Assembly (NCBI GenBank): GCA_019634625.1
Contig: JAHCBA010000001.1
Coordinates: 124,001 to 188,000 of the forward strand
DNA length: 64,000 bases
Source: Verrucomicrobiia bacterium
Lineage (GTDB): Bacteria; Verrucomicrobiota; Verrucomicrobiia; Limisphaerales; CAIMTB01
Direction: 5' to 3'
In this document: positions 1 to 8,603 of the stretch, piece after piece
Position numbering within the stretch: position 1 is the first letter of the stretch
Layout of the letters: each line of letters opens with the position of its first letter
Translations under genes and position numbers: made by a program
Notes under the pieces: generated by a model
The model's input: the letters and a program-made list of their open reading frames with translations, nothing else
Told to the model about the DNA's origin: nothing
Database searches by the model: none

Positions 1-361
1 GGCGCGCTGTGTGCGTGTGATCCTCCATGTAATCCGCCAGGGCATGCGTCAGGACCACGGTCGGACGCGCCCGCCGCACCACCGCCGCCACCCGGCGCAG
101 GAGGCGTTCGCCATAGAGGATCTCCAGGTCGTCCGCGATGGGCGCGTGCCATTTCGCCCCCAGCACCTTGGCGGCGGCGCGCGCCTCCCGCGCCCGCACC
201 GTCCGCAACCGGGCCGCAGGAATCGTGGCCGACCCGCAGTTGCCCGTGCTGAGATTGAAGGTGTGCAATTCCCACCCCGCCTCGCCCAGCAGGCACAGAG
301 TCCCCGCCATCAGGAACTCGATGTCGTCCGGGTGCGCGGCGATGGCCAGGGCCGAAGGCAT
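1..361 (-). CDS. PIG-L family deacetylase (3' part missing, cut by window edge)
   Basis: The N-terminal 120 residues of a LmbE/PIG-L zinc-dependent de-N-acetylase. The family signature HPDD is visible at residues 10-13 (AIAAHPDDIEF), and a late motif ADYMEDHTHT lies near the cut and fits the family's distal zinc-binding histidine region. These enzymes remove N-acetyl groups from GlcNAc-type substrates in bacillithiol, mycothiol or glycolipid synthesis; the substrate cannot be told from this fragment. The start is the ATG whose complement is at 359-361. It lies 24 bp beyond the stop of the Gfo/Idh oxidoreductase on the same strand, so the two are probably cotranscribed, with the oxidoreductase upstream. 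The C-terminal half is outside the window. Confidence 0.88.
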   Translation of the reverse strand, partial: MPSALAIAAHPDDIEFLMAGTLCLLGEAGWELHTFNLSTGNCGSATIPAARLRTVRAREARAAAKVLGAKWHAPIADDLEILYGERLLRRVAAVVRRARPTVVLTHALADYMEDHTHTAR

Positions 362-385
362 GTGTCGTCAGGCATCCCCCCGCCC

Positions 386-1420
386 TCAGGCCGTGGGCGG
401 GTGCTTCTTCTCGTGGTGCTGCGCCGACCGGTCGGCCGCAAAGATCACCTCATGCGTGAGAAACGCGTCGTCGAGGCTGGTCAGGGGCATTTCCTGCCCG
501 TGATCCAGTGCCCGGAAGAACGCCTCGAACTGGGCCTGATACGGATGGTCGGAGACGTCGCCCGAATCCAGCAGCGGCACCCCCAGCCGGCTCCATTCCT
601 TCTTGCTCAGCGCCCCGAATCGCGTGCTGTGAAACCGGTCGTCGAGCAACGTCCCCTCGCTCCCCACCAGCTGCACCCGGAAGTAGTAGGGCTGATGACA
701 GTCGATCACCGAGGCGCACTTGCCCACCCGCCCGTCCCGGAACTTCAGGATGGTCACACTCGTGGTCGGGTACTCGTAGGCCGCGAAATCCTTGGAACTC
801 GAATGGGTCGCGTAGCTGCTCACCACCTCCACCTCGTTCCCCATCAGCAACAGCAATCCGTCCATCGCGTGGCACCCCGCCGAAAGCAGGCTGCTCCCCC
901 CCGAACTCCGGCGTGTGTTCCATCGATACTGCCCGTACCACGGACCAATCCCGTGGAAATAGTCCACCTCCGCATAGTGCACCCGTCCCAGCAACCCCTG
1001 GTCCACCATCGCCTTCGCCACCGTCAGTTGCGCCGAATACCGGCACTCGAATCCCACGCAGGTCCGCACCCCGGCCTCCTTCACCGCATCCCGCACGGCC
1101 ACCAGATCCTCCCGGTTCAATGCCACCGGCTTCTCCAGGATCAGGTGCTTCCCGGCCTTCGCCGCCGCGATCGCCTGACGTGCGTGATCCTGCGGATACG
1201 AACACACCGACACCACCTGCATGTCGGGCTGCGCCAGAAACTCCCCCAGATCCCGAAAGACCCGCACCGGCCCCCCATGCTTCGCCGCCAGTCGCGCCTC
1301 GTCCAGCGGCCTCGAACTCAAGATCGACGTCACCCGCGCACGCCCCGTCGCCTGCAACGCCGCAATGTGGGCGCCCGCCACCCACCCATAGCCAATGATG
1401 CCAACATGATATGCGTTCAT
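386..1420 (-). CDS. Gfo/Idh/MocA family NAD(P)-dependent oxidoreductase
   Basis: A 344-aa protein of the length usual for the family. The N-terminal Rossmann fold is clear (GIIGYGWVAGAH, residues 7-18), and the family EKP motif (LILEKPVA) sits at 93-100, followed by the C-terminal GFO_IDH_MocA alpha/beta domain. Such enzymes oxidise or reduce sugars, inositols or amino-sugar derivatives in the cytoplasm; the substrate is not deducible here. The start ATG at 1420 is preceded by a purine-rich GGGGGAC stretch. The gene runs in the same direction as the adjacent PIG-L deacetylase, a pairing common in Verrucomicrobiota and Planctomycetota carbohydrate loci. The insertion sequence starts 75 bp upstream of its start codon and could have separated the gene from its native promoter. 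Confidence 0.9.
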   Translation of the reverse strand: MNAYHVGIIGYGWVAGAHIAALQATGRARVTSILSSRPLDEARLAAKHGGPVRVFRDLGEFLAQPDMQVVSVCSYPQDHARQAIAAAKAGKHLILEKPVALNREDLVAVRDAVKEAGVRTCVGFECRYSAQLTVAKAMVDQGLLGRVHYAEVDYFHGIGPWYGQYRWNTRRSSGGSSLLSAGCHAMDGLLLLMGNEVEVVSSYATHSSSKDFAAYEYPTTSVTILKFRDGRVGKCASVIDCHQPYYFRVQLVGSEGTLLDDRFHSTRFGALSKKEWSRLGVPLLDSGDVSDHPYQAQFEAFFRALDHGQEMPLTSLDDAFLTHEVIFAADRSAQHHEKKHPPTA

Positions 1421-1485
1421 GAATGTCCCCCGGATGGTTCACCCCCATGCCAACCCGTCGCCGCCCCCTTGTCAAAGGCTTCTCC

Positions 1486-1494
1486 GCCGTCCGC
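1486..1494. repeat. left copy of 9-bp target-site duplication
   Basis: GCCGTCCGC lies directly left of the inverted repeat and is repeated exactly at 3990-3998. The alternative boundary that starts the repeat one base further out (CCAGCAG) would leave only a 7-bp duplication, so the 9-bp reading is preferred. Confidence 0.85.
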
Positions 1495-1633
1495 CAGCAG
1501 TTCTCATTTTGGAAGAGTGGCCTGAGCGCGAGGGTGGACGAGCAGAGGGATCGGGCCATGGGACGCCGGTGTTCCCAAAGTTTTTTCACTTTTTGCGGGA
1601 CTCACACCCCTTCCTCGGATATAGCCAAGGCCC

Positions 1634-2509
1634 GTGGTCGTCGACGAAGTCATCCAGGGGCGGCGATTGACCCCGGCGGAACTGGCCGAGATCCGCAACC
1701 TGCTCGCCGACCATCCGGATTGGCATCGAACCCGGATTTCACGAGAGCTCTGCCAGCGTTGGGATTGGCACACCGACACGGGGCGTCCCAAAGACATGGC
1801 CTGCCGCAGCCTGCTCCTCAAGTTGGAGGCTCGTGGCTGGATTCGGCTGCCTTCGCGTCAACGTCCCAGCGTCAACGATCGACGCAACCGGCAACCGGTC
1901 CAGATCGAGCTGGATCGCAGCGTTCTGGAAGCCGACTTGGCGAGCCTGGAGCCGGTGCGCATCGATCCCGTGGCTCCAGGTTCGCGCGAAGACGCTCTCT
2001 TTCGGGCACTGCTCCAGCGCCATCACTACCTGGGTTTTCGCAACCGCGTCGGCGAAAACATCGGCTACCTGGTCTTGTCCCGGACCGGGCGCCCCCTGGC
2101 GGCGCTGCTCTTCGGCTCGGCCGCCTGGCATTGTCAGCCGCGCGACGCCTTCATCGGCTGGAACGAGGAACAACGTCATCGGCATCGCTGGCGACTGACC
2201 AACAATACCCGCTTCCTCATCCCGGCCTGGGTGCGTGTGCCCCACCTGGCCAGCCATGTCCTGGCCCGGGTCCTCGGCCGTCTGGACCGGGATTGGCGCC
2301 AACGCTACGGACATGGCGTGGACCTGGTGGAGACCTTCGTCGAGCCCGAGCGCTTTGCCGGCACCTCGTACCGTGCCGCCGGGTGGCTGCCGTTGGGGCG
2401 AACCACCGGCAGGGGACGCAATGGCCCCTCCGACACCGCCTCCACCACCGCCAAGGAAGTGTTCGTACGCCCGCTGGGCCGGCATTGGCGCCAGCGCCTT
2501 TGCCCATGA
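1634..2509 (+). CDS. DUF4338 (DruA-like) protein, transposon passenger
   Basis: A 291-aa protein of the DUF4338 family. Family-type segments seen are RHHYLGF (about residues 134-140), then VGENIGYLV, the tryptophan-rich FIGWNEEQRHRHR and LTNNTRFLIPAWV stretches, and VDLVETFVEP towards the end. DUF4338 is the domain of DruA from the Druantia anti-phage system, but many members sit inside insertion sequences, as this one does: it lies between the terminal repeats and its stop overlaps the transposase start as ATGA. The start chosen is GTG at 1634, since no ATG precedes the conserved region in frame. The job is probably to assist or regulate transposition. No other Druantia gene is nearby, so a defence role is not supported. 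Confidence 0.82.
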   Translation: MVVDEVIQGRRLTPAELAEIRNLLADHPDWHRTRISRELCQRWDWHTDTGRPKDMACRSLLLKLEARGWIRLPSRQRPSVNDRRNRQPVQIELDRSVLEADLASLEPVRIDPVAPGSREDALFRALLQRHHYLGFRNRVGENIGYLVLSRTGRPLAALLFGSAAWHCQPRDAFIGWNEEQRHRHRWRLTNNTRFLIPAWVRVPHLASHVLARVLGRLDRDWRQRYGHGVDLVETFVEPERFAGTSYRAAGWLPLGRTTGRGRNGPSDTASTTAKEVFVRPLGRHWRQRLCP

Positions 2510-3825
2510 ACCCACCCTTCTTCAATCGGTGGCGGGATCACCTGCGCGAGGCACTGGCCAAGCTGCCAGACCGGCGTCGCGGCACCAACAAGTCCTACGC
2601 GATGGAGGACTTCGGCTTGAGCGCCTTCGCGGTCTTTTTCACCCAGTCGCCCTCCTTCCTCGCCTACCAGAAGGCGATGCGCCAGGCACGTGGCTGCGAC
2701 AACGCCCAGAGCCTCTTCGGCATCACCCGTATTCCCAGCGACAACCAGGTCCGACAGATGCTCGATCCGGTCCCCCCTGAGGCGCTGCATCCGCTCTTCG
2801 ACCGGGTCCTGGATGCCCTGCGGGACGAGGGATTGCTGGAGGACTTTCACGGGGTCCACCAGTCCACGCTCATCGCGCTGGACGGCACCGGCTACCGTTC
2901 TTCGGCGAAGGTCCACGGACCGTGTTGCTCGCACCTCACTCCCGAGAAGGGACCGCGGATCTATTTTCACACGGCCCTGACCCCGGTCATGGTGGCTCCC
3001 GGTCGCGCCGAAGTCTTCGCCTTGCGTCCCGAATACATCGCCCCCCAGGACGGCCACGAGAAGCAGGATTGCGAGATCGCCGCCGCCAAGCGCTGGCTCC
3101 AGGCCAACTTCGAACTCTACCGTCGCCACGGACCCGTCACGGTTCTGGGCGACGACATCTACGCCCATCAACCCTTCTGCCGCCAAGTCCTCCTCCACGA
3201 CGGCCATTTCCTCTTCACCGCCAAGCCCTCGTCCCATATCGCCCTCTACCGCTGGATCGATGATCTCCAACCCGGACCGGACTTGCGCACCTTGCGGATG
3301 CGCGTTCGCGAGAAGGCCGAAACGCTCACCTACACCTACCGATGGACCCACGGCGCCCCTTTGGCCGAGGGGGAAGATGCTCTGAAGGTCAACTGGTTCG
3401 AGCTTCGCGTCACCAACCCCCAAGGCCAGACGGTCTACTACAATGCCTGGGTCACCGACTGGAAGATCGACGAAACCAACGTCGCCAGCCTGGCAGCCTC
3501 GGCACGGGCCCGTTGGAAGATCGAGAACGAGAACAACAACACCCTCAAGACCAAGGGCTATCATCTCGAGCACAACTTCGGTCACGGCAAGAAGCACCTG
3601 GCAGCGGTCCTCACCTCCTTGAACCTCCTGGCCTTCCTCGTGCATACCGCGCTGGGCTGGCTCGATGAGCCCTACAGGCTATTGCGCGCCAGGCTCCCCT
3701 CCCGCCGGACGTTCTTCGAACATGTCCGGGCCCTGACCCTCTACATCCACTTTCCCGGCTGGAGCGAACTCCTGGACTTCATGATGCGAGGCCTCGAACT
3801 GGGGCCGTACTCGAAAAAAGCCTGA
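2506..3825 (+). CDS. DDE transposase (ISNCY-like)
   Basis: A 439-aa transposase. A DDE catalytic core is suggested by LIALDGTGYRSS (first Asp), VLGDDIYAH (second Asp) and the C-terminal ARWKIENENNN (Glu), followed by HNFGHGKKHLA, a His-rich tail typical of this class. The ATG at 2506 overlaps the stop of the DUF4338 gene as ATGA, so translation is probably coupled. A longer reading frame continues upstream to 1423, but that part is out of register with the real passenger gene and is not coding. The frame is intact and nothing key is missing, so the element may still be active. Family assignment rests on the overall look of the catalytic segments. Confidence 0.88.
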   Translation: MNPPFFNRWRDHLREALAKLPDRRRGTNKSYAMEDFGLSAFAVFFTQSPSFLAYQKAMRQARGCDNAQSLFGITRIPSDNQVRQMLDPVPPEALHPLFDRVLDALRDEGLLEDFHGVHQSTLIALDGTGYRSSAKVHGPCCSHLTPEKGPRIYFHTALTPVMVAPGRAEVFALRPEYIAPQDGHEKQDCEIAAAKRWLQANFELYRRHGPVTVLGDDIYAHQPFCRQVLLHDGHFLFTAKPSSHIALYRWIDDLQPGPDLRTLRMRVREKAETLTYTYRWTHGAPLAEGEDALKVNWFELRVTNPQGQTVYYNAWVTDWKIDETNVASLAASARARWKIENENNNTLKTKGYHLEHNFGHGKKHLAAVLTSLNLLAFLVHTALGWLDEPYRLLRARLPSRRTFFEHVRALTLYIHFPGWSELLDFMMRGLELGPYSKKA

Positions 3826-3989
3826 CCGGGTTCTCCGCCCCACCGCGGCCTTTCGGTCCGCGGGGCTTGCGCCTGCCCGAATCTCCCCTCCGCCCTCGTC
3901 CAGGGCCCTCCTCGTCGATCACGCCACCCTTCCACTACCCACGCGTCCACCCTCGCGCTCAGGCCACTCTTCCAAAATGAGAACTGCTG

Positions 3990-3998
3990 GCCGTCCGC
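3990..3998. repeat. right copy of 9-bp target-site duplication
   Basis: GCCGTCCGC directly right of the element, identical to 1486-1494. The repeated nonamer belonged to the pre-insertion sequence TTCTCC-GCCGTCCGC-CCTCC. Confidence 0.85.
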
Positions 3999-4008
3999 CC
4001 TCCTGCCT

Positions 4009-4149
4009 GTGCATCCCGGAGTTGTGGGGCGCGGTGCGAACGTTGCGCAGCGTCGCCTCGGAGGGCCGAGTTCCACGAGGCCGCAAAGCGGTATGGAGCG
4101 TTGGATTGAGGACTCGCGGAGCTGGTCCCTCCGATGACGTGCAGATGCC
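4009..4149. repeat. repeat A, copy 1 (right end decayed)
   Basis: Begins GTGCATCCCGGAGTTGTGGG, the terminal sequence of the 159-bp element described at 20132, and contains the inner arms CGGAGGGCCGAGTTCCACGA and GACTCGCGGAGCT. The right terminal repeat is missing or degenerate (GACGTGCAGATGCCCC). It fills most of the gap between the insertion sequence and the O-antigen ligase-like gene. Confidence 0.8.
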
Positions 4150-4211
4150 CCTCCCGTCGGTTCGCACTTGCCGCTTGAGGGCTCCCCCGGACCGCCCGAC
4201 CATCCCGGCCC

Positions 4212-6800
4212 GTGGAACCCGCCCCCTCCCTCCCGGATGTCGGCCTTCCCGTCGCATCCCGCCGCCGGTCCGCACGCCGGCGCCGTCCCTCCACCCGCGC
4301 ACCTCGTGCCCTCACCCTGGCGGACCAACTGACCGAAGGCCTGATCCTCTTCCTCGTCGTCTTCACCCCCTGGGCCTTCGGCACCACCCAAACCTGGTCC
4401 ATCTGGACCGCCAACGCCGCCTGCCATGCCCTGGGACTGATCCTCTTCGCCAAACTTCTCCTCCGTCACCAGTCCGCCTACCGGCCCGCCCGCTGGGGCG
4501 ACGACCTCGTCGTTACCGACAACTCCGGCGAGTTTCAACCCCCCGCCCGACGGCGTCCCGACCCCGCCACCGCCGCCCTCGCCGCGATCACCGTCGCCCT
4601 CCTTGCATACGTTCTCGTCGGACTTCTCAACGCCCGGGCCGACTACGATCCGGCCACCCGCTCCTTCCAGTACCTCCGTGAGGTCCGGACCTGGCTGCCC
4701 ACCACCTACGACCGCTCCGCCTCCTGGTTCGTCTTCTGGCAGTACCTCGCCTGGGCGGCCGCCTTCTGGGCGATCCGGGACTGGCTCCTCCATCGCGGTC
4801 CGGAGGAACGCCACAGTCGCGCCGGGCCCGCCTGGGATGACGCGACCGGTCAGTGGAACATCCCCGCCCGTCTGCGCCGCCTGCTCTGGGTCCTTTGCCT
4901 CAACGCGGCCCTGCTCGCGGCGATTGCCATCCTCCAACGCGCCGACGGCACCGACAAGCTGCTCTGGATCCTCGGTTCCCAGCGCCCCCGCGAGGCCGGC
5001 GCCCTCTTCGGTCCCTGGGCCTATCGCGCCAATGCCGCCCAGTACTTCAACCTCGTCTGGCCCGTGGCCCTCGCCTTCTGGCTCTGGGCGCAGGAACGTG
5101 CCTCCCGCGCCCCCCATCGCCAGCTCGGCCGTCTCGACGGACCCCAACTCGTCCTGCTCCCCTGCGCCATCATCGCCGCCGTCTGTCCCATGATTTCCGG
5201 AAGCCGCGGCGCCGCCGTGGTCAGTGCCCTCGCCGGTTCCCTCGCCATCGCCCTCGTCCTCCTCGTCTCCCGCCGCCAGATCTCCCCGACCCTCCGCTGG
5301 CTCACCGCCGGGGGCATGCTCGTCGCCGGCCTCGGCGCAGTCATCGGCGGTTGGTCCCTGATCCATTCCCGCCTCACCCGCGCCGACGACCGCTTCCCCA
5401 CCGCCATCGAGGTTGGCCCGTCCGACTTCACCCTTCTCGCCCGGGTCCGTCTTCCCGAAAAACCCGACGGCCCCTGGCATCCCCTGGCCAGTCTTTCCAG
5501 CAGCTTCCGCCAGAGCCATGCTCCCCATTCCCTCCACCTCGCCCTCAATGCCCGTGGCGACTTCGGCGCCCACCTCCTCGGCGCCACCCCCGGCGACGTC
5601 AATCACCTCGTCGCCCCCCGGTTCCTCCCCCGGCACGCCGGCCGGGAAGTCCTCCTTTCCGTCACCCGCGATCCGGAAATGCGCCTGGCCATTGACGGCG
5701 TCCCGATCGAAGCCGCCGCCGGTACTGCCGGCGATGCCGTCGGTTGGAATGCCTACCTCGCCACCCGCTACCTCTTCGTCTCGTCCCCACGCGTTTCCGA
5801 GGTCGCCCTCGTCCATGCGGCGCTTTCCCCCGAAGAACTCGCCGCCGCCGCCCAGGTGCCGTTGACGACCTTCCAGTCCAATCGCGTCGCCCACCCCGCC
5901 CGCTTCCGGTCCGACCTGCTCCTCACCGATGTGGTGGTCCCCGACGGCGTCGCCACGGAAGTGCTCGCCCCGTCCGCCCAGCCCGAATCGCGCTGGCGCT
6001 CCATCCGGCGCGAGGCCGATCCGGGCCTCCTGGGCTTCGGACTGCGCCTCGCCCCCCCCGAACCCCGCCTCCGCGGGCCGCTGACGATGTCCTTCGAAGC
6101 CTGGAACCTCGGCCTCAATCCCCTCCACCTCGCGGTCCACCTCGACGGTCATCCCGGCGGGTTCGTCACCCTCCCGCCGCGCCTCGAACGATCCGTATCC
6201 CTCCCGGTCCGCGCCCCGCATGGCGAATCCCCCCAGGCCGTCGAGATCCTCCTGGTCGATCCTGAAGGCGACCTCCTCCTCGACACCCCGCCCGACACAC
6301 AGTTCCTCGTCCGGAATCTCGAACTCGCCGCGCAACCGGCCATGGTCGCCCGCACCATGGGCCGCAGTCTCAGGATGCTGGACCTTGGGGACCGCCTCTC
6401 GGGCCGGCACGAGTATTACGAAAATGCCCGCCGCATGGCCCTTGACCATCCCCTCTGGGGCGCCGGCGCCGGCACTTTCGTATCCCTCTACCAACTCTAC
6501 CTCCAGCCCGGACAGGACTGGCCCGGCTACCTCCACAACGACTGGATGGAGACCCGCCTCACCCTCGGCCCCATCGGGCTCGGCCTGGTGATCGCCTGGC
6601 TGGCCGCCCTCGCCTGGCGTTCCTGGCGCGGCCCCGGCCTGCCCACCCTTCGCGTTGTCGTGGCCCTTTGGTGGGTCGCCCTCGGCGGCTGCCTCCTCCA
6701 TGCCCGATTCGACTTCCCCTTCCAGATCTACTCCGTCGTCTTCCTCTTCCTCGTCCTCTGCGCCGCCCTCACCGTCATCACCGCCCGGCCCGCCCGCTGA
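4212..6800 (+). CDS. O-antigen ligase/polymerase-like membrane protein with LamG-like insert
   Basis: An 862-aa integral membrane protein. Hydrophobic segments fill roughly residues 40-420 and return near the C-terminus (about 775-860). The Wzy_C-type block GAGAGTFVSLYQLY with YLHNDWMET just after it matches the O-antigen ligase/polymerase family, which joins or polymerises glycan chains on the periplasmic side of the inner membrane. Between the membrane blocks, residues about 400-720 form a soluble region. Its LSVTRDPEMRLAIDGVPIE and EVALVHAALSPEELAAAA segments resemble a concanavalin/LamG fold. That insert is unusual, as the typical family length is about 400-450 aa. The start is GTG at 4212; a later start is possible because the first 35 residues are Pro/Arg-rich. 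No partner glycan genes flank it closely. Confidence 0.8.
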   Translation: MEPAPSLPDVGLPVASRRRSARRRRPSTRAPRALTLADQLTEGLILFLVVFTPWAFGTTQTWSIWTANAACHALGLILFAKLLLRHQSAYRPARWGDDLVVTDNSGEFQPPARRRPDPATAALAAITVALLAYVLVGLLNARADYDPATRSFQYLREVRTWLPTTYDRSASWFVFWQYLAWAAAFWAIRDWLLHRGPEERHSRAGPAWDDATGQWNIPARLRRLLWVLCLNAALLAAIAILQRADGTDKLLWILGSQRPREAGALFGPWAYRANAAQYFNLVWPVALAFWLWAQERASRAPHRQLGRLDGPQLVLLPCAIIAAVCPMISGSRGAAVVSALAGSLAIALVLLVSRRQISPTLRWLTAGGMLVAGLGAVIGGWSLIHSRLTRADDRFPTAIEVGPSDFTLLARVRLPEKPDGPWHPLASLSSSFRQSHAPHSLHLALNARGDFGAHLLGATPGDVNHLVAPRFLPRHAGREVLLSVTRDPEMRLAIDGVPIEAAAGTAGDAVGWNAYLATRYLFVSSPRVSEVALVHAALSPEELAAAAQVPLTTFQSNRVAHPARFRSDLLLTDVVVPDGVATEVLAPSAQPESRWRSIRREADPGLLGFGLRLAPPEPRLRGPLTMSFEAWNLGLNPLHLAVHLDGHPGGFVTLPPRLERSVSLPVRAPHGESPQAVEILLVDPEGDLLLDTPPDTQFLVRNLELAAQPAMVARTMGRSLRMLDLGDRLSGRHEYYENARRMALDHPLWGAGAGTFVSLYQLYLQPGQDWPGYLHNDWMETRLTLGPIGLGLVIAWLAALAWRSWRGPGLPTLRVVVALWWVALGGCLLHARFDFPFQIYSVVFLFLVLCAALTVITARPAR

Positions 6801-6963
6801 CGGATTCCTGGTGCCTCACGCGTTCATGGAGGGGATCGCCCAATGATGGCGCTACTTCCCCGAACACCTCCCCTGGATCGGGAACCGTTGCCTCACTCCG
6901 ACGAAGCAGCCGTGCCCCCCCCGGTCTCGCCAACCGCCCTCGCTCCCGGTTACCCTCCCCCCC

Positions 6964-7680
6964 GTGCCGGCCCTCCCCGCCCCGTCCGAACCCAACCCCA
7001 ACCCGCCCGATCCACCACCGGAACCTGTCCCGGTCGCAATCCGCTTCGTCCGCCATCCCCGTGCCCGACGCTACATCCTCCGCGTGGACCGGCAGGGCGT
7101 GCGGGTCACCATCCCGCGCGGCGGGTCGGAAGCTTTCGCCCGGCAGTTCGTCGCCGCCCGCGAATCCTGGATCCGCACCCACCTTGCCCGCCTCGCCGCC
7201 CGCCTGGCCCCCGCGCAACCCTGGGGACCGGGAACTCCCGTCTGGTACCGCGGCGAACGCCACCCGCTCGTGGCCGATCCGACCACGCTTCGCCTCGGTG
7301 ACCTCTTCCTTCCCCTCCCGCCCCCCGATACCGACTGGCGGTCCTGGGTGGAAGCCGCCCTCCGCCACCTCGCCACCATCGAGTTCCCACCCCTGGTCCT
7401 TGCCATGGCCGCCCACCATCAACTCGCCGTCCGTCACGTCAGCGTCCGGGCCCAGCGTACCCGCTGGGGATCCTGTTCCAGGAATGGAACGGTCTCCCTC
7501 AACTGGCGCCTCGTCCAAACCCCCCGCCCCGTCCGGGATTACCTGATCGCCCACGAACTCGCCCACCTGCGCGAGATGAACCATTCGCCCCGGTTCTGGC
7601 GCGTGGTGGACCGCTTCTTCCCCGGTTGGCACGACTCCGAAGCCTGGCTCCGCCGCCACGGCCGCGACCTCCTCCCCTGA
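6964..7680 (+). CDS. YgjP-type (DUF45) zinc metallopeptidase
   Basis: A 238-aa protein of the M48-related YgjP/WLM family. The zinc motif HELAH is at 197-201, with the third ligand likely His207 in NHSPRFW. The preceding RTRWGSCSRNGTVSLNWRL segment (about 166-182) is the family hallmark. The N-terminal beta-rich part (VAIRFVRHPRARRYILRV) is also typical. The start is a GTG at 6964 followed by a Pro-rich leader of about 20 residues; a later start near residue 24 would also leave the full domain. It is probably cytoplasmic, with unknown substrate. A perfect 25-bp inverted repeat follows the stop directly and separates it from the convergent panC. Confidence 0.87.
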   Translation: MPALPAPSEPNPNPPDPPPEPVPVAIRFVRHPRARRYILRVDRQGVRVTIPRGGSEAFARQFVAARESWIRTHLARLAARLAPAQPWGPGTPVWYRGERHPLVADPTTLRLGDLFLPLPPPDTDWRSWVEAALRHLATIEFPPLVLAMAAHHQLAVRHVSVRAQRTRWGSCSRNGTVSLNWRLVQTPRPVRDYLIAHELAHLREMNHSPRFWRVVDRFFPGWHDSEAWLRRHGRDLLP

Positions 7681-7681
7681 C

Positions 7682-7733
7682 GCGGGGTCAGATCTCTGAA
7701 TTTGACAAGTCAAATTCAGAGATCTGACCCCGC
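7682..7733. repeat. REP-like perfect palindrome between convergent genes
   Basis: Two 25-bp arms (7682-7706 and 7709-7733) are exact reverse complements around a 2-nt loop. The core reads GTCAGATCTCTGAATTTGAC. It lies between the convergent metallopeptidase and panC genes, has no T-tract, and a diverged half-copy occurs at 10798. From memory, this core is widespread in bacterial genomes as a REP-type sequence associated with Y1 (RAYT) transposases. It could also work as a two-way terminator. Confidence 0.85.
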
Positions 7734-7739
7734 CTCCGC

Positions 7740-8603
7740 TCACAATGGCCCGTTGTCGATCAATCGCGTCGAGCCGAACCGGACCGCCAACGCCAAGCGC
7801 GTCCCCGGCACCACCGGGTCTCGTGGCTCCAAGGTCTCCGGATCCATGAATCCGACATAATCCACCCGCCCGCCCGACTCCTCCTCGATCCACGTTCGCA
7901 ATCCGCTCTCCAACTCCCGCGCCCCCACCGTCCCCTCCCCCCGTACCCGCGACCGGGCCCGCCCCATCGCCCGCCACAACACCGTCGCCCGCTCCCGCTG
8001 CTCCGCCGTCAGATAGCGGTTGCGCGAACTCATCGCCAGACCGTCCCGCTCCCTCCGGGTCGGCGCCACCACAAGCCGCACCGGAAAGTTCAGATCCTTC
8101 GTCATCCGCCTGACCACAGCCGCCTGCTGCCAGTCCTTGGCCCCAAACACCGCCACGTCCGGCAGCACCAGATGGAACAACTTCGCCACCACGGTGGTCA
8201 CCCCCCGGAAGTGCGTCGGGCGCGACGCCCCCTCCCATCCGCGGCTGAGCGATTCCTCCACCACATACGTGCTGTACCCGCCCGTCCCACGACCCGGATA
8301 CATCGTCGCATCCTCCGGATGGAACATCACGTCCACCCCGGCCCGGCGACACAGCGCCCGGTCCCGGCCCGGATCCCGCGGGTACGCGGCAAGGTCCTCC
8401 CCCGGCCCAAACTGCGTCGGGTTGACATACAGGCTCACCACGACCTTCCCCGCCCCGCCCACCCGCCGCCGCGCCACCTGGACCAGGCTCAGATGACCCT
8501 CGTGAAGGGCCCCCATGGTCGGCACCAACCCCACCCGGAGCCCCTCCCGCTTCCACCGCAAAGCCAGCCGCTGCATCGCCCCCGGCGCATGGATCGTTCG
8601 CAT
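7740..8603 (-). CDS. panC: pantoate--beta-alanine ligase
   Basis: A 287-aa enzyme that joins pantoate and beta-alanine using ATP, the last step of pantothenate (vitamin B5) synthesis, in the cytoplasm. The HIGH-like PTMGALHEGH lies at residues 28-37, with VNPTQFG, FGAKDWQQ and the KMSKS-equivalent GLAMSSRNRYL also present; length is normal. The frame extends 9 codons further upstream to 8630, but the internal ATG at 8603 (MRTIHAPGAM) has GAGGG about 7 nt before it and matches the usual N-terminus, so it is preferred. No other pantothenate gene is nearby. It is convergent with the metallopeptidase gene. Confidence 0.95.
   Translation of the reverse strand: MRTIHAPGAMQRLALRWKREGLRVGLVPTMGALHEGHLSLVQVARRRVGGAGKVVVSLYVNPTQFGPGEDLAAYPRDPGRDRALCRRAGVDVMFHPEDATMYPGRGTGGYSTYVVEESLSRGWEGASRPTHFRGVTTVVAKLFHLVLPDVAVFGAKDWQQAAVVRRMTKDLNFPVRLVVAPTRRERDGLAMSSRNRYLTAEQRERATVLWRAMGRARSRVRGEGTVGARELESGLRTWIEEESGGRVDYVGFMDPETLEPRDPVVPGTRLALAVRFGSTRLIDNGPL

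Larger units (their letters stand above)
1495..3989 (+). mobile_element. complete insertion sequence with DUF4338 passenger and DDE transposase
   Basis: A 2495-bp element bounded by perfect 46-bp terminal inverted repeats, left arm 1495-1540 and right arm 3944-3989. The outer end reads CAGCAGTTCTCATTTTGGAA and the inner end finishes GGGTGGACG. The 9 bp directly outside both ends are identical, GCCGTCCGC at 1486-1494 and 3990-3998, which is what a target-site duplication looks like. Two genes overlap by ATGA inside. Base composition is less C-skewed than the surrounding DNA. Intact ends, duplicated target and open frames all point to recent transposition. The family resembles unclassified (ISNCY-type) DDE elements; I cannot assign it further by eye. 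Confidence 0.95.

Noticed and set aside
1634-2509. Druantia anti-phage system
   Set aside because: Only a DruA-like DUF4338 gene is present, and it is enclosed within the terminal repeats of an insertion sequence; no DruB-E genes are nearby.
3741-6701. 986-aa open frame on the minus strand opposite the O-antigen ligase-like gene
   Set aside because: Gly/Glu/Pro-rich with no domains, while the plus-strand frame has membrane helices and a Wzy_C-type motif.
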